This document shows positions 17,985-26,283 of a stretch of 44,942 nt of DNA, piece by piece. Position 1 is the stretch's first letter. Every line of letters starts with the position of its first letter. Source of the DNA: an uncultured Candidatus Altimarinota bacterium (GTDB lineage: Bacteria; Patescibacteriota; Gracilibacteria; CAIRYL01); assembly GCA_947311245.1 (NCBI GenBank), contig CAMZKJ010000005.1, forward strand, positions 1 through 44,942, in the 5' to 3' direction. The position numbers and the translations under genes are program-made. The notes under the pieces were generated by a model. That model was given only the letters and a program-made list of their open reading frames with translations, did no database searches and was not told the origin of the DNA.

Positions 17985-18530
17985 TTATTTTGCAGCTGAC
18001 TTACCAGCTTTTCTTCTTACATATTCTCCAACATATCGAATACCTTTTCCTTTGTACGGCTCAGGCTTTTTTAATTTTCGAATATTCGCAGCAAATTCTC
18101 CAACCTTCTGTTTGTCTGCACCAGAAATAATAACAATATTTTTTTCCTTTTCGTGCATAACAACTGAAACCCCCTCAGGAGCATCTAACGATACAGGATG
18201 AGAAAAACCAAGAGTTAAATCAATCTTAGACCCAGTAGCCTTTGCTCGATACCCAACCCCAATTATTTCTAATTGTTTTTCATGCCCCTTTGTAACCCCT
18301 TCTATCATATTAAACACAATAGACCGAGTAAGACCATGAAAAGCTCGCACTTTTCGATCCTCAGAAGAACACTCAACTACTAACAAACCGTCTTCCTCTT
18401 TTGCAGAAATCCCTTCCGGAAAATCAAATGAAAGAGACCCTTTTGGGCCTTTCACTGCAATTGAAGCTTTTGTAACAGTAACTGAAACTCCAGATACTAT
18501 TGCCACTGGCAACTTTCCAATTCGAGACAT
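17985..18530 (-). CDS. rplF: 50S ribosomal protein L6 (uL6)
   Basis: The protein has 181 residues with two tandem alpha/beta domains. It starts MSRIGKLPVAI and contains GVTKGHEKQLEIIGVGYRA and the C-terminal signature PEPYKGKGIRYVGEYVRRKAGK. It lies next to the sarcin-ricin loop in known ribosomes. It follows rpsH after 9 bases. Confidence 0.97.
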   Translation of the reverse strand: MSRIGKLPVAIVSGVSVTVTKASIAVKGPKGSLSFDFPEGISAKEEDGLLVVECSSEDRKVRAFHGLTRSIVFNMIEGVTKGHEKQLEIIGVGYRAKATGSKIDLTLGFSHPVSLDAPEGVSVVMHEKEKNIVIISGADKQKVGEFAANIRKLKKPEPYKGKGIRYVGEYVRRKAGKSAAK

Positions 18531-18539
18531 AATATTATA

Positions 18540-18923
18540 TTAATAAACTTCACAAATATACTCCCCTCCAAGACCTGCTTCTATCGCTTTCTCTGTAGTA
18601 AGCAACCCTTTTGAAGTAGAGACAATACCAATTCCATACCCATTTTTAACAGGACGAAGATCAACACAAGATGAATAAGACCGACGACCAGGAGTACTTT
18701 TTCGAACAAGTTCAATCCCTGAATTCTGAGGAATTAAAAATACTTTCAATTGTGGAAATTTTTCATTTCTCACCACCTTTACCTCACCAATAAAACCCTC
18801 TGCCGCCAAAACAGCAACTAAAGATTCTTTTAATTTAGAGTAAGGAATTAAAACGAATTCATGTTTCGCTCGAGACGCATTTCGAATTCGAGTCAACAAA
18901 TCTGCAATAGGATCAGTTATCAT
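18540..18923 (-). CDS. rpsH: 30S ribosomal protein S8 (uS8)
   Basis: The protein has 127 residues. It begins MITDPIADLLTRIRNASRAKH and has the C-terminal signature GIGIVSTSKGLLTTEKA, ending GGEYICEVY. S8 binds the central domain of 16S rRNA and is a repressor of the spc operon in E. coli. It lies between rpsN and rplF. Confidence 0.97.
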   Translation of the reverse strand: MITDPIADLLTRIRNASRAKHEFVLIPYSKLKESLVAVLAAEGFIGEVKVVRNEKFPQLKVFLIPQNSGIELVRKSTPGRRSYSSCVDLRPVKNGYGIGIVSTSKGLLTTEKAIEAGLGGEYICEVY

Positions 18924-18938
18924 TTGAATATAAAAAAA

Positions 18939-19163
18939 TTACCAACTAGCTTTTCTCAACCCAGGAATTAACCCAAGAGATGCATTTTCCCGAACACAAA
19001 TTCGACACATTTTAAAGAAACGAATATATCCTCGTGGTCGACCACAGACTTGACATCTATTTCTAACTCGACACTTAAACTTTGGAGTTACACCTGCAGC
19101 AATTGCATCAGTAACTCTTTTTTCTCGTTTCTTATCCCGCTCAATCATTGATCTTTTAGCCAT
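18939..19163 (-). CDS. rpsN: 30S ribosomal protein S14, zinc-binding type (uS14)
   Basis: The protein has 74 residues. Its C-terminal half has two CxxC pairs (CQVCGRPRG ... MCRIC) that form the zinc site of type Z S14. It carries an N-terminal extension of about 13 residues relative to the usual 61-residue zinc form. The protein acts in the head of the 30S subunit. It lies between rplE (14 bases) and rpsH (15 bases). Confidence 0.95.
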   Translation of the reverse strand: MAKRSMIERDKKREKRVTDAIAAGVTPKFKCRVRNRCQVCGRPRGYIRFFKMCRICVRENASLGLIPGLRKASW

Positions 19164-19177
19164 GAATAAAAATTAAA

Positions 19178-19717
19178 TTATTGTTTTTTAAATGGAAACC
19201 CAAAAGAAGAAAGTAACTCCTTCGCTCCATCATCCGTAGATGCCGTTGTAACAAATGTAATAGCAACTCCATAGTTTTTTACAACATCGTTATAATGAAT
19301 CTCTGGAAATACAGAATAAGTCTTTAACCCAAGAGAGTAATTTCCTCTTCCATCAAAAGACTTCAATGAAAACCCACTAAAATCTCTAATTCGAGGAGCC
19401 GTAACCTTTATAATTCTCTCAAGAAAATCGTACATCTTCTCCCCTCTTAGAGTAAGAGTAACCCCAACAGGCATACCTTTTCTAAGTTTAAAATTTGAGA
19501 CAGAAAGCCGAGCTTTTCGAACTACAGACTTTTGACCTGATATAGCTTCAACCCCTTGAACAACTTTTGAAAAATCTTTTCCTCCTTGCAACCAAGAACC
19601 AATCCCAACATTTATAACTATTTTTTCCATTTTAGGAATAGCCATAATATTAGCAATACCCAGTTCTTTCTTCAATTTAGGAACGATTACCGATGTATAT
19701 TCTTCTACAAAACTCAT
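19178..19717 (-). CDS. rplE: 50S ribosomal protein L5 (uL5)
   Basis: The protein has 179 residues. Signatures are IANIMAIPKMEKIVINVGIG, GQKSVVRKARLSVSNFKLRKGMPVGVTLTLRG and the C-terminal FVTTASTDDGAKELLSSFGFPF. L5 binds 5S rRNA in the central protuberance. The start codon overlaps the rplX stop by one base (TAATG), consistent with translational coupling. Confidence 0.97.
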   Translation of the reverse strand: MSFVEEYTSVIVPKLKKELGIANIMAIPKMEKIVINVGIGSWLQGGKDFSKVVQGVEAISGQKSVVRKARLSVSNFKLRKGMPVGVTLTLRGEKMYDFLERIIKVTAPRIRDFSGFSLKSFDGRGNYSLGLKTYSVFPEIHYNDVVKNYGVAITFVTTASTDDGAKELLSSFGFPFKKQ

Positions 19718-20040
19718 TATGATTTAGTGAAATTTTCTGAAACTGTTTTACCTGTCGTAACAAACTCTCTTACTTTTTTACCGCTCTTATCAAATACGTA
19801 TTTAATCCGAGAAGCTTTTCCCTCTGAATCAACAACCATCACATTTGAAGCGTTAAAAGGAGCTTCTTTCTCAACCCTTTCTCCAGCACGTTCAGAGGTT
19901 TTTTTAATATGTTTTGTGATTATATTAACCCCCTTAACCGTTACCGTATTTTTAGAAGAATTAAGAGCTATTACACTTCCTTTTTTCCCGCTATCTTTCC
20001 CTGAAATAACAAGTACTTCATCTCCTACTTTAATTCTCAT
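19717..20040 (-). CDS. rplX: 50S ribosomal protein L24 (uL24)
   Basis: The protein has 107 residues. It starts MRIKVGDEVLVISGKDSGKKG, the KOW motif typical of L24, followed by VKGVNIITKHIKKT. L24 initiates 50S assembly. It lies 8 bases after rplN and overlaps rplE by one base. Confidence 0.96.
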   Translation of the reverse strand: MRIKVGDEVLVISGKDSGKKGSVIALNSSKNTVTVKGVNIITKHIKKTSERAGERVEKEAPFNASNVMVVDSEGKASRIKYVFDKSGKKVREFVTTGKTVSENFTKS

Positions 20041-20048
20041 AATATAAA

Positions 20049-20417
20049 TTAAAAAATTTCTGGAGCCATAGATATTATCTTCTGATACCCCGCAGTTCTT
20101 ACCTCATTTGCAACTGGACCAAACACTCGAGAACCTCGAGGCTGACCATCTGAATTAAGAATAACAACAGCATTTTCGTCAAATCGAAGAAATGAACCAT
20201 TAGGCCTTCGAACAGTATTTCTTTGTCGAACAACTACTGCTCTCTGAATACTTTTTCTTTTAACTGCACCTTTTGGTGAAGCTACCCGAACAGTCACAAC
20301 AATTACATCTCCAACTTGAGCATAACGACGTTTTGACCCTCCTAAAACCTTAATACACATAACTTCTTTTGCACCAGAGTTATCTGCAACCGACAATATA
20401 GACTGTGTCTGAATCAT
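20049..20417 (-). CDS. rplN: 50S ribosomal protein L14 (uL14)
   Basis: The protein has 122 residues, the exact family length. It starts [20 protein letters not shown], with the signature [14 protein letters not shown] and the basic centre [23 protein letters not shown]14 forms an intersubunit bridge. It lies between rpsQ (33 bases) and rplX (8 bases). Confidence 0.98.
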   Translation of the reverse strand: MIQTQSILSVADNSGAKEVMCIKVLGGSKRRYAQVGDVIVVTVRVASPKGAVKRKSIQRAVVVRQRNTVRRPNGSFLRFDENAVVILNSDGQPRGSRVFGPVANEVRTAGYQKIISMAPEIF

Positions 20418-20450
20418 ATCTTTTCTTTTATTGAAATTACTTTTTCCGTA

Positions 20451-20675
20451 TTATGCTGTAACAAGTGTCCATCTTTTCATTTTTGAAATAGGTCTACACT
20501 CTACAACCTTAACTTGATCTCCAACCTTACAAGAATTATTCTCATCATGAGCGTAAAACTTTTTAGACTTCAGAACTCTTTTTTCATACAAAGCATGCTT
20601 TACATAAGAGTCAACTCTTACAACTATTGTTTTGTCTCCCGAAGCCGAAACGACTATTCCGTTTTTAGTTTTCAT
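20451..20675 (-). CDS. rpsQ: 30S ribosomal protein S17 (uS17)
   Basis: The protein has 74 residues. It is an OB-fold protein with the motifs GIVVSASGDKTIVVRVDSYVKHALY and KVGDQVKVVECRPISKMKRW, the latter being the family signature. It is slightly short at the N-terminus against E. coli (84). It follows rpmC after 19 bases. Confidence 0.95.
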   Translation of the reverse strand: MKTKNGIVVSASGDKTIVVRVDSYVKHALYEKRVLKSKKFYAHDENNSCKVGDQVKVVECRPISKMKRWTLVTA

Positions 20676-20694
20676 ATATTGATATTCTAAATTA

Positions 20695-20850
20695 TTAACT
20701 ATTCATCTCTGTTAGTATTCGAGCTACAACTTTTCGTGCCTTACTTACATCTGAAGAGTTTTTATGCTGACCAATTCGAGACGAAAGCCGAACAGAGGCA
20801 AGAGCATGTCGAGCCGATGAAAGTTTTTTTTCCAAGCTTACTTTTGTCAT
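20695..20850 (-). CDS. rpmC: 50S ribosomal protein L29 (uL29)
   Basis: This short gene encodes 51 residues from the ATG at 20848-20850. The protein is two helices, beginning MTKVSLEKKLSSARHALASV and ending with SKARKVVARILTEMNS, which matches the conserved R-x2-IARI-x-T end of L29. It is shorter than the usual about 63 residues at the N-terminus. It lies between rplP (8 bases) and rpsQ (19 bases), its normal place. Confidence 0.9.
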   Translation of the reverse strand: MTKVSLEKKLSSARHALASVRLSSRIGQHKNSSDVSKARKVVARILTEMNS

Positions 20851-20858
20851 TTTTTAAA

Positions 20859-21278
20859 TTAAATTTCTGTATTAAATACAAGTTTTGTCTTAACTGATAA
20901 CTTATGGCTAGCTAATCGAAAAGCCTCTCTTGCAATACTCTCTGGAACTCCTCTTATTTCAAATAAAACAGTCCCTGGTTTTACTCTTGCAACATAGAAG
21001 TCTACAGACCCTTTACCTGAACCCATAGGAACCTCTGCTGCTTTACGAGTTATAGGAGTATGTGGAAATATCCGAATCCAAATCTTTCCTTTTCGAGCAA
21101 GAGAACGAGACATTGTTTGTCGAGCTGATTCTATCTGTCGAGATGAAATCTCTCCAAATGAAAGAGCTTTAATTCCAAATTCTCCAAAGGCGACTCTGTG
21201 TCCCGATTGAGCCGTTCCGCCTCCTTGGTTTCGCCGTCGAAACTCTTTTCGATGTTTTGTTCTTTTAGGAAGAAGCAT
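20859..21278 (-). CDS. rplP: 50S ribosomal protein L16 (uL16)
   Basis: The protein has 139 residues. It starts MLLPKRTKHRKEFRRRNQG and contains VAFGEFGIKALSFGEISSRQ, KIWIRIFPHTPITRKAAEVPMGSGKG and AREAFRLASHKL, all diagnostic. L16 helps place tRNA at the peptidyl transferase centre. It is the first gene of this cluster; the usual upstream genes rpsC, rplV, rpsS and rplB are not next to it. Confidence 0.97.
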   Translation of the reverse strand: MLLPKRTKHRKEFRRRNQGGGTAQSGHRVAFGEFGIKALSFGEISSRQIESARQTMSRSLARKGKIWIRIFPHTPITRKAAEVPMGSGKGSVDFYVARVKPGTVLFEIRGVPESIAREAFRLASHKLSVKTKLVFNTEI

Positions 21279-21473
21279 ATAAAATTAAAACAAATAGACA
21301 AAACCTTGATTTTCAGTTACATCTCAGAATATTTAAATTTCGTCGATTGCAACTATTATCAAAGTTTTTTAGCTGATAAAGCTTACCGATAAGAAAGTAA
21401 GAAGTCAAGTTTTTTCTTTTCTTTTTTTTATAAAAGCTTTATTATACATATATACATAACTTATACACTATAT
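21279..21473. other. Divergent intergenic region between rplP and gmk
   Basis: These 195 bases must hold the promoters of the ribosomal cluster (minus) and gmk (plus). On the minus strand a good -35 TTGACT lies at 21403-21408, but the -10 at the right spacing is poor (TAAGCT, 21380-21385). TATAAT also occurs on the minus strand at 21441-21446. The plus strand is a run of TATA-like sequence up to the gmk start. No riboswitch or ribosomal leader structure was recognised. Confidence 0.4.
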
Positions 21474-22073
21474 ATGGAAAATAAATTTACAGGAAAATTC
21501 TTCTTAATAATAGGACCATCTGGGGTGGGAAAAGGAAGTATAATCTCTGCAATAAAAGAAGAATGGAAAACTAAAAACTTTGTATTTCCTATTACTGCAA
21601 CAACACGAAAACCAAGAAAAGGAGAAATAGATAATAAAGACTATATATTTCTGACAAAAAATGAATTTGAATCAGGATTGCAACAAGAGCAATTTATAGA
21701 ACATGCAATAGTTCATAATGTTAATTATTATGGACTTCCTAAAAAAGAAGTATTTGATGCACTTAAAAAAGGAAAAAATGTAATAAGAGAACTTGATATT
21801 CAAGGACTATGGAATTTAAAAAAGATAATCCCAAAAGAAAATTTATTTTCAATATTCGTCATGCCACCAAGTATTGCATCACTTGAGGCAAGAATTAGAA
21901 ACAGAAGCACACTTCCAGAAGAAGAAATCGCAAGACGATTAGAAACTGCAAAAGAAGAAATTTTAAATGCAAAAGAATGCAATGCGATTATTACATCTCA
22001 CGATGCAAAATTAAGAGAAGCAATCATTGAAACAAAAAATATAATTTTATTAGAACTAGAAAAAAATAAATAA
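21474..22073 (+). CDS. gmk: Guanylate kinase
   Basis: The protein has 199 residues, normal length. The P-loop is GPSGVGKGSI (about 14-23), followed by the GMP-binding region TTRKPRKGEIDNKDYIFL and the segment IRELDIQGLWNLKK; RIRNRSTLPEEEIARRLETAKEE is the lid region. It phosphorylates GMP to GDP. The more usual P-loop ending GKGT/GKST is GKGS here, which keeps the hydroxyl. It starts a three-gene plus-strand unit, with ATG immediately after an A/T-only leader and no Shine-Dalgarno. Confidence 0.95.
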   Translation: MENKFTGKFFLIIGPSGVGKGSIISAIKEEWKTKNFVFPITATTRKPRKGEIDNKDYIFLTKNEFESGLQQEQFIEHAIVHNVNYYGLPKKEVFDALKKGKNVIRELDIQGLWNLKKIIPKENLFSIFVMPPSIASLEARIRNRSTLPEEEIARRLETAKEEILNAKECNAIITSHDAKLREAIIETKNIILLELEKNK

Positions 22074-22086
22074 TAACATAAGCAAC

Positions 22087-22416
22087 ATGAACTCTAAGCA
22101 AATAAGAGAAGTACTTACAAAGATACAAAGCGAAGTTACATGCCCAAAATGCAATAAAAAAATAAACCCAAAAGATATTAAAATTGACTCACACAACAAA
22201 GAAACCTGTACACTAAAAATTACATGCACTCCATGCAATTTTACATTTGCAGGACAAGCAATATTCAAAGAATACCTTACGCCTACTGGAAAAAAGATGA
22301 ATGCATCATCACGAGCAAAACATAAAAAATTTCAAAATAAAGCAATTCAACATAATGATAAAGTACAGATATCAGAAAATCTTAAAAATATAACAAGCAT
22401 CTCCGATGTTTTATAA
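22087..22416 (+). CDS. Small zinc-ribbon protein of unknown function
   Basis: The protein has 109 residues. Two CxxC pairs (C19/C22 in TCPKC and C47/C50 in CTPC) form a likely zinc ribbon of about 35 residues. The C-terminal half is basic (KKMNASSRAKHKKFQNK), suggesting nucleic-acid contact, which is inference. I do not recognise the family. It lies 13 bases after gmk and 35 before a lipoprotein gene, so it is probably cotranscribed with gmk. Confidence 0.6.
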   Translation: MNSKQIREVLTKIQSEVTCPKCNKKINPKDIKIDSHNKETCTLKITCTPCNFTFAGQAIFKEYLTPTGKKMNASSRAKHKKFQNKAIQHNDKVQISENLKNITSISDVL

Positions 22417-22451
22417 TTCCCCTATTTATCAATAAAAAAAATAAAAAATAT

Positions 22452-22874
22452 ATGAAAAATACAATAAAAAAAATCTCAAGTCTTTCTTTTCTTATAACTA
22501 CAACCTTCTTGTCTGGATGTGAAGCCATTGATTCAGCATTAGAAATTAAACAAAATGTAGAAAACCAAGTAACCGAAATTACAAACAATATAAATAAAAT
22601 TCAAGCAAACCTTGAGCAGAAAAAAACGGAACTCGACAAAAAACTAAAAGAATTAGAAGAGGCTCAAAATGCACTTTCTCAACTTTTTGGAAACGACTCA
22701 CCCGAGGCAAAAGCACAAGAAGTTGTTATAAAAAAAGAAATTCAAACCTTAGAAAAGGAAACTATTAAAATTAAAAATGATGTAATTAAAGACACTCAAA
22801 ATATAGAAATTTTACAAGACAGCAAAAAAGCCGAAAAAGAATCGGCTTCTAGCGGTGTATTTTCTATAGAATAA
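22452..22874 (+). CDS. Coiled-coil lipoprotein
   Basis: The protein has 140 residues. A signal sequence (MKNTIKKISSLSFLITTTF) ends in the lipobox LSGC, with C23 as the likely lipidated residue. The mature part is almost wholly heptad-patterned helix (about 30-125), rich in Lys, Glu, Gln and Asn with no other cysteines. A membrane-tethered structural or spacer role is possible; no family is recognised. The 3' end of the gene overlaps the terminator of the converging dapF transcript. Confidence 0.7.
   Translation: MKNTIKKISSLSFLITTTFLSGCEAIDSALEIKQNVENQVTEITNNINKIQANLEQKKTELDKKLKELEEAQNALSQLFGNDSPEAKAQEVVIKKEIQTLEKETIKIKNDVIKDTQNIEILQDSKKAEKESASSGVFSIE
22824..22848 (-). terminator. Terminator of the dap operon inside the lipoprotein gene
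   Basis: A 7-bp perfect stem AAGCCGA/TCGGCTT (22828-22834 with 22842-22848, 7-base loop) is followed on the minus strand by T residues (22824-22829). It lies 34 bases past the dapF stop, within the last codons of the opposite-strand lipoprotein gene. Confidence 0.7.
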
Positions 22875-22881
22875 ATAAACC

Positions 22882-23736
22882 CTATACTTCTATTTCTCCT
22901 TCAAAAACAATAGCACTCGGACCTGTCATAAAAATATTGAGACTTTCATCTTGAGTAAAAAACAAAGTCCCACCGGGAACTCTAATTTCAACTATTTTAT
23001 TTTTTGATTCTTGAATTTTTGGGTATTTTTTTAAAATGTGTGCAAAACTCGCACTTGCACCTGTTCCACATGCAAGAGTCACCCCTGCCCCTCGCTCAAA
23101 TGTTGAAACTTGAAATATATTTTCTGCTAAATTTATTGGTGCGACAAAATTTACATTTATTCTATTTGGATAATATTCCACAGTATTTTCTACAATTGCC
23201 CCCAGTGTATCTATTTTTTTCGATATTTCTTCAACATTTGCAAAAAATCCAACAGCATGCGGATTCCCCATAGATGCGAAATTCCACTCTACCCCTTCTA
23301 TTAAAACTGCTTCATTTTCTTTTTTTACAAAATCTGATATATGTGAAAATTTTGCTTTTCCCATATTTACCGTAAAATTATTCTCTTTTGCATTTACAGA
23401 AACAGCTTTAATCCCAGAACGTGTTTCTACTATAATTTCAGATTTTTCAATATTCCAAAATTGTTTTGCAAAATGAGCCGTTACTCGAACACCATTTCCG
23501 CACATTTCTGCAGTTGTTCCATCAGCGTTATAATAATTCATAAAAATATCAGCAATATTTTTATTTTTTTCTTCATAATATTTTTCCATCAAAATAACCC
23601 CATCCGCACCAACTCCAAAATGCCTATCGCATAAAAACTGAATTTGCTTTTCTGTTAAATATATATTCTTATCTGAATTATCTATACATACAAAGTCGTT
23701 TCCAGCTCCGTGCATTTTTGTGAAACTTATTTTCAT
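22882..23736 (-). CDS. dapF: Diaminopimelate epimerase
   Basis: The protein has 284 residues. The catalytic cysteine pair is C79 (AEMCGNGVRV) and C223 (LACGTGASAS); the N-terminal FTKMHGAGNDFVCID is diagnostic. It interconverts LL- and meso-diaminopimelate, the form used for peptidoglycan and by LysA. It is last in the dap operon, 57 bases after lysA, and uses TAG as stop. The terminator lies just downstream. Confidence 0.95.
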   Translation of the reverse strand: MKISFTKMHGAGNDFVCIDNSDKNIYLTEKQIQFLCDRHFGVGADGVILMEKYYEEKNKNIADIFMNYYNADGTTAEMCGNGVRVTAHFAKQFWNIEKSEIIVETRSGIKAVSVNAKENNFTVNMGKAKFSHISDFVKKENEAVLIEGVEWNFASMGNPHAVGFFANVEEISKKIDTLGAIVENTVEYYPNRINVNFVAPINLAENIFQVSTFERGAGVTLACGTGASASFAHILKKYPKIQESKNKIVEIRVPGGTLFFTQDESLNIFMTGPSAIVFEGEIEV

Positions 23737-23793
23737 AGTGTTATATAAATTAAATTATAAATATTGTACAGAAATACTACGTAAGACAATTTT

Positions 23794-25029
23794 TTACATT
23801 GAAACTTGTATAAAATTTTCAATAATTTGCTCATAACTTTGTCGTTTTTTTGTAAGCACAATTTCTCCATTTTCTTTTACTAAAACCTCACTTGCATTTT
23901 CTCGCAAATTATAACTTGAACTCATTGTTGACCCGTATCCACCAGCAACCAAAATTGCTAAAATATCACCTTCATCTGCTTTTTGAATATCAATATTTTC
24001 ATTAAAAATATCACATGTTTCACATACATTTCCTGCAACTTGCACATTTTCAAAACCTACATCTGTACCTATTTTTGAAACATTTACAATATGCTGATAC
24101 GCACCATACATCGCGGGACGAATCAAATGATGAAATCCCGAATCTGTCCCTAAAAATACAATTTCTTTTGCTTTTCGTGTTGTAACTTTTGTAAGTAAAA
24201 CTGTTGACTGTGAAATTAAAAATTTCCCAGGTTCTATTCTAATTTCTAAATTTTTATTCGCACTATTTTTTAATTTTCCTTCTAACGCATCTGCAAAAGA
24301 TTTAAGATCAATCTCTTCCTTATCAGGATTATATTGCACTCCAAAACCACCCCCCATATCAATAAATTTAATATTAGAAAATTTATTTGAAATTTCTAAA
24401 AGCAATTCAAACGCCTGAGTAAACTCTGTTGCAGTATAAAATCCTGAACCTAAATGACAATGAATTCCAACAAGTGTCAGATTATATTTTTTACAAATAT
24501 TTTGAACTTCTGCGAAATCATCAATCACAATTCCAAATTTACTTTCATTTTGACCCGTAGTAATTTTATCAAATTCTCCAACTCCAATATTTGGACTTAA
24601 TCGTACCGATACATCTGAACCGTTAAACATTTTTCCAAATCGTTCTAATTCAGACAAACTTCCTAAATTTTGTAAAATATTTTGCTCTCCTACAAATTTT
24701 ATTTCTTCATCTGTTGGATTACTTGGTGTAAAAATAATTTGCTCTGGAGCATACCCCAAAGAAAGAGCCATCTTTACTTCATTTGGTGAAACAGCATCTA
24801 TTCCATAAATTCCAGCATCTTTTATAATTTTTATATAATGCGGATTATAGTTCGCTTTCATTGCGTAAAATATTTTTATATTAATATTTGAAAAAGCATC
24901 AATCATTTCGGTACATTTATTTTTTATTGTTTTCTCATCGGTTACCCACACTGGCGTTCCAAATTTTTCAGATATCTCTAAAAGTGTTTTTGGTGCAACT
25001 GGCAATAATCGAGTATTTACTGTATTCAT
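23794..25029 (-). CDS. lysA: Diaminopimelate decarboxylase
   Basis: The protein has 411 residues of the PLP-dependent alanine-racemase-like fold. The PLP lysine is K58 in YAMKANYNP. HCHLGSGF, DMGGGFGV and RIEPGKF form the phosphate- and substrate-binding loops, and VCETCDIF with GGYGSTMSSSYN completes the active site from the C-terminal beta domain. It converts meso-DAP to L-lysine. It lies between the aminotransferase (11 bases) and dapF. Confidence 0.93.
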   Translation of the reverse strand: MNTVNTRLLPVAPKTLLEISEKFGTPVWVTDEKTIKNKCTEMIDAFSNINIKIFYAMKANYNPHYIKIIKDAGIYGIDAVSPNEVKMALSLGYAPEQIIFTPSNPTDEEIKFVGEQNILQNLGSLSELERFGKMFNGSDVSVRLSPNIGVGEFDKITTGQNESKFGIVIDDFAEVQNICKKYNLTLVGIHCHLGSGFYTATEFTQAFELLLEISNKFSNIKFIDMGGGFGVQYNPDKEEIDLKSFADALEGKLKNSANKNLEIRIEPGKFLISQSTVLLTKVTTRKAKEIVFLGTDSGFHHLIRPAMYGAYQHIVNVSKIGTDVGFENVQVAGNVCETCDIFNENIDIQKADEGDILAILVAGGYGSTMSSSYNLRENASEVLVKENGEIVLTKKRQSYEQIIENFIQVSM

Positions 25030-25040
25030 ATTTTTTATTA

Positions 25041-26267
25041 TTAATATTCTATTTTTATTTTCTCTAATACACTTACCACTCTATCCTGATTTTCTTTTTT
25101 TTCAAAATCTGAACACACAGAATACCGAATAAACTGCTCTGATTCTCCATTCACATCAGCACCAGTAAACGGAACCCCCACCAATCCATAGTTATCAATC
25201 ATCATAGTATTAAATTCCTCTGCATTTGCTATATGTTCACCATTCAATTTTTTAGGACAATGAAAAAGCATAAAAAATCCTGCATCAACTGGACATGCTA
25301 ACTCAAACCCTGCTTGTGCAAAAATTGGCAATGCAATATCTAGGCGTCGTTTATACATTTCTTGAATTTCTTGCATTTCAATTTTTGACTCTGGTAAGTC
25401 AAAATACTCTTCACATCCAACCAATGCAGGACCAAATGGACCAGAATCCGCATTTCCTTTAATCTTAGTAAGCTCCGAAATAAAATCGATACTTCCAATC
25501 GCCGCTCCAAGTCTCCACCCACAAGCAGAAATAGCTTTTGAAATAGAAAAATACTCTATCCAATCTAACTCTGGATAATTTTTTGCAACTTCACACAGAG
25601 GAGTATGACTTTTATGTGTTAATGAAGTATATGCTCCATCATTCACAAGACGAATATTATACCGAATACAATATTCAATTAAACTTTCCCAATCTTCTCT
25701 CGATGCCCCTGCAGGACATGGATTTCCCGGTTTTACCGTAATAATCATTTTGGGCTTTTTCCCTGTTTGTGGAAGATTTTTTACATTTAATGCAAAATTC
25801 TCAGATGAATACAATGGCCATGCAAAAGAGTCTTCTCCCAAGTAATCAGCCCATTGCCCCACCAAATCATATGCTGGAGATGTTTTAACAAATCCTGAAT
25901 TTTCAGAATCAGAACCTTCGATATTCGCACCACAGGCAATTGGTAATAGCCCAATCATAGCTTTTTCTCCTGGCAATACTAGCGATGCAATATTTTCATA
26001 TTTATTAATATCAAGCCCTGTAGCCTGTAAAACAAAATTTCTACAAAAATTTCCAGGATCTCTATTATCCCAATATGTATGAATAAAATTATCTGACTTC
26101 AAAATATTTTTTGAAACAATTTTTCGCACTGTTTCTGGCGGACATGTATCAGGTTCTCCTACTGCGATATTTATACTCGATCCTTTTCCATGAATACTTT
26201 CATAATTTCTTACCGCTTTTTTAATTCGTTGGAACAAATTTTCTGGTGAATTTCCTAAATATTTCAT
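25041..26267 (-). CDS. Class I/II PLP aminotransferase, probable diaminopimelate aminotransferase
   Basis: The protein has 408 residues. The PLP lysine is K244 in SISKAISACGWRLG; D210 and Y213 (NDGAYTS) and the C-terminal arginine (FIRYSVCSD) complete the fold-type I site. The usual PNNPTG loop is replaced by KPGNPCPAGAS, and the N-terminus lacks the typical DapL segment, so it is a divergent member. By context it should make LL-DAP from tetrahydrodipicolinate, since neither dapD nor dapE is present; a succinyl-DAP (DapC-like) role cannot be excluded. It lies 16 bases after dapA. Confidence 0.7.
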   Translation of the reverse strand: MKYLGNSPENLFQRIKKAVRNYESIHGKGSSINIAVGEPDTCPPETVRKIVSKNILKSDNFIHTYWDNRDPGNFCRNFVLQATGLDINKYENIASLVLPGEKAMIGLLPIACGANIEGSDSENSGFVKTSPAYDLVGQWADYLGEDSFAWPLYSSENFALNVKNLPQTGKKPKMIITVKPGNPCPAGASREDWESLIEYCIRYNIRLVNDGAYTSLTHKSHTPLCEVAKNYPELDWIEYFSISKAISACGWRLGAAIGSIDFISELTKIKGNADSGPFGPALVGCEEYFDLPESKIEMQEIQEMYKRRLDIALPIFAQAGFELACPVDAGFFMLFHCPKKLNGEHIANAEEFNTMMIDNYGLVGVPFTGADVNGESEQFIRYSVCSDFEKKENQDRVVSVLEKIKIEY

Positions 26268-26283
26268 ATTATTTTATATTATT

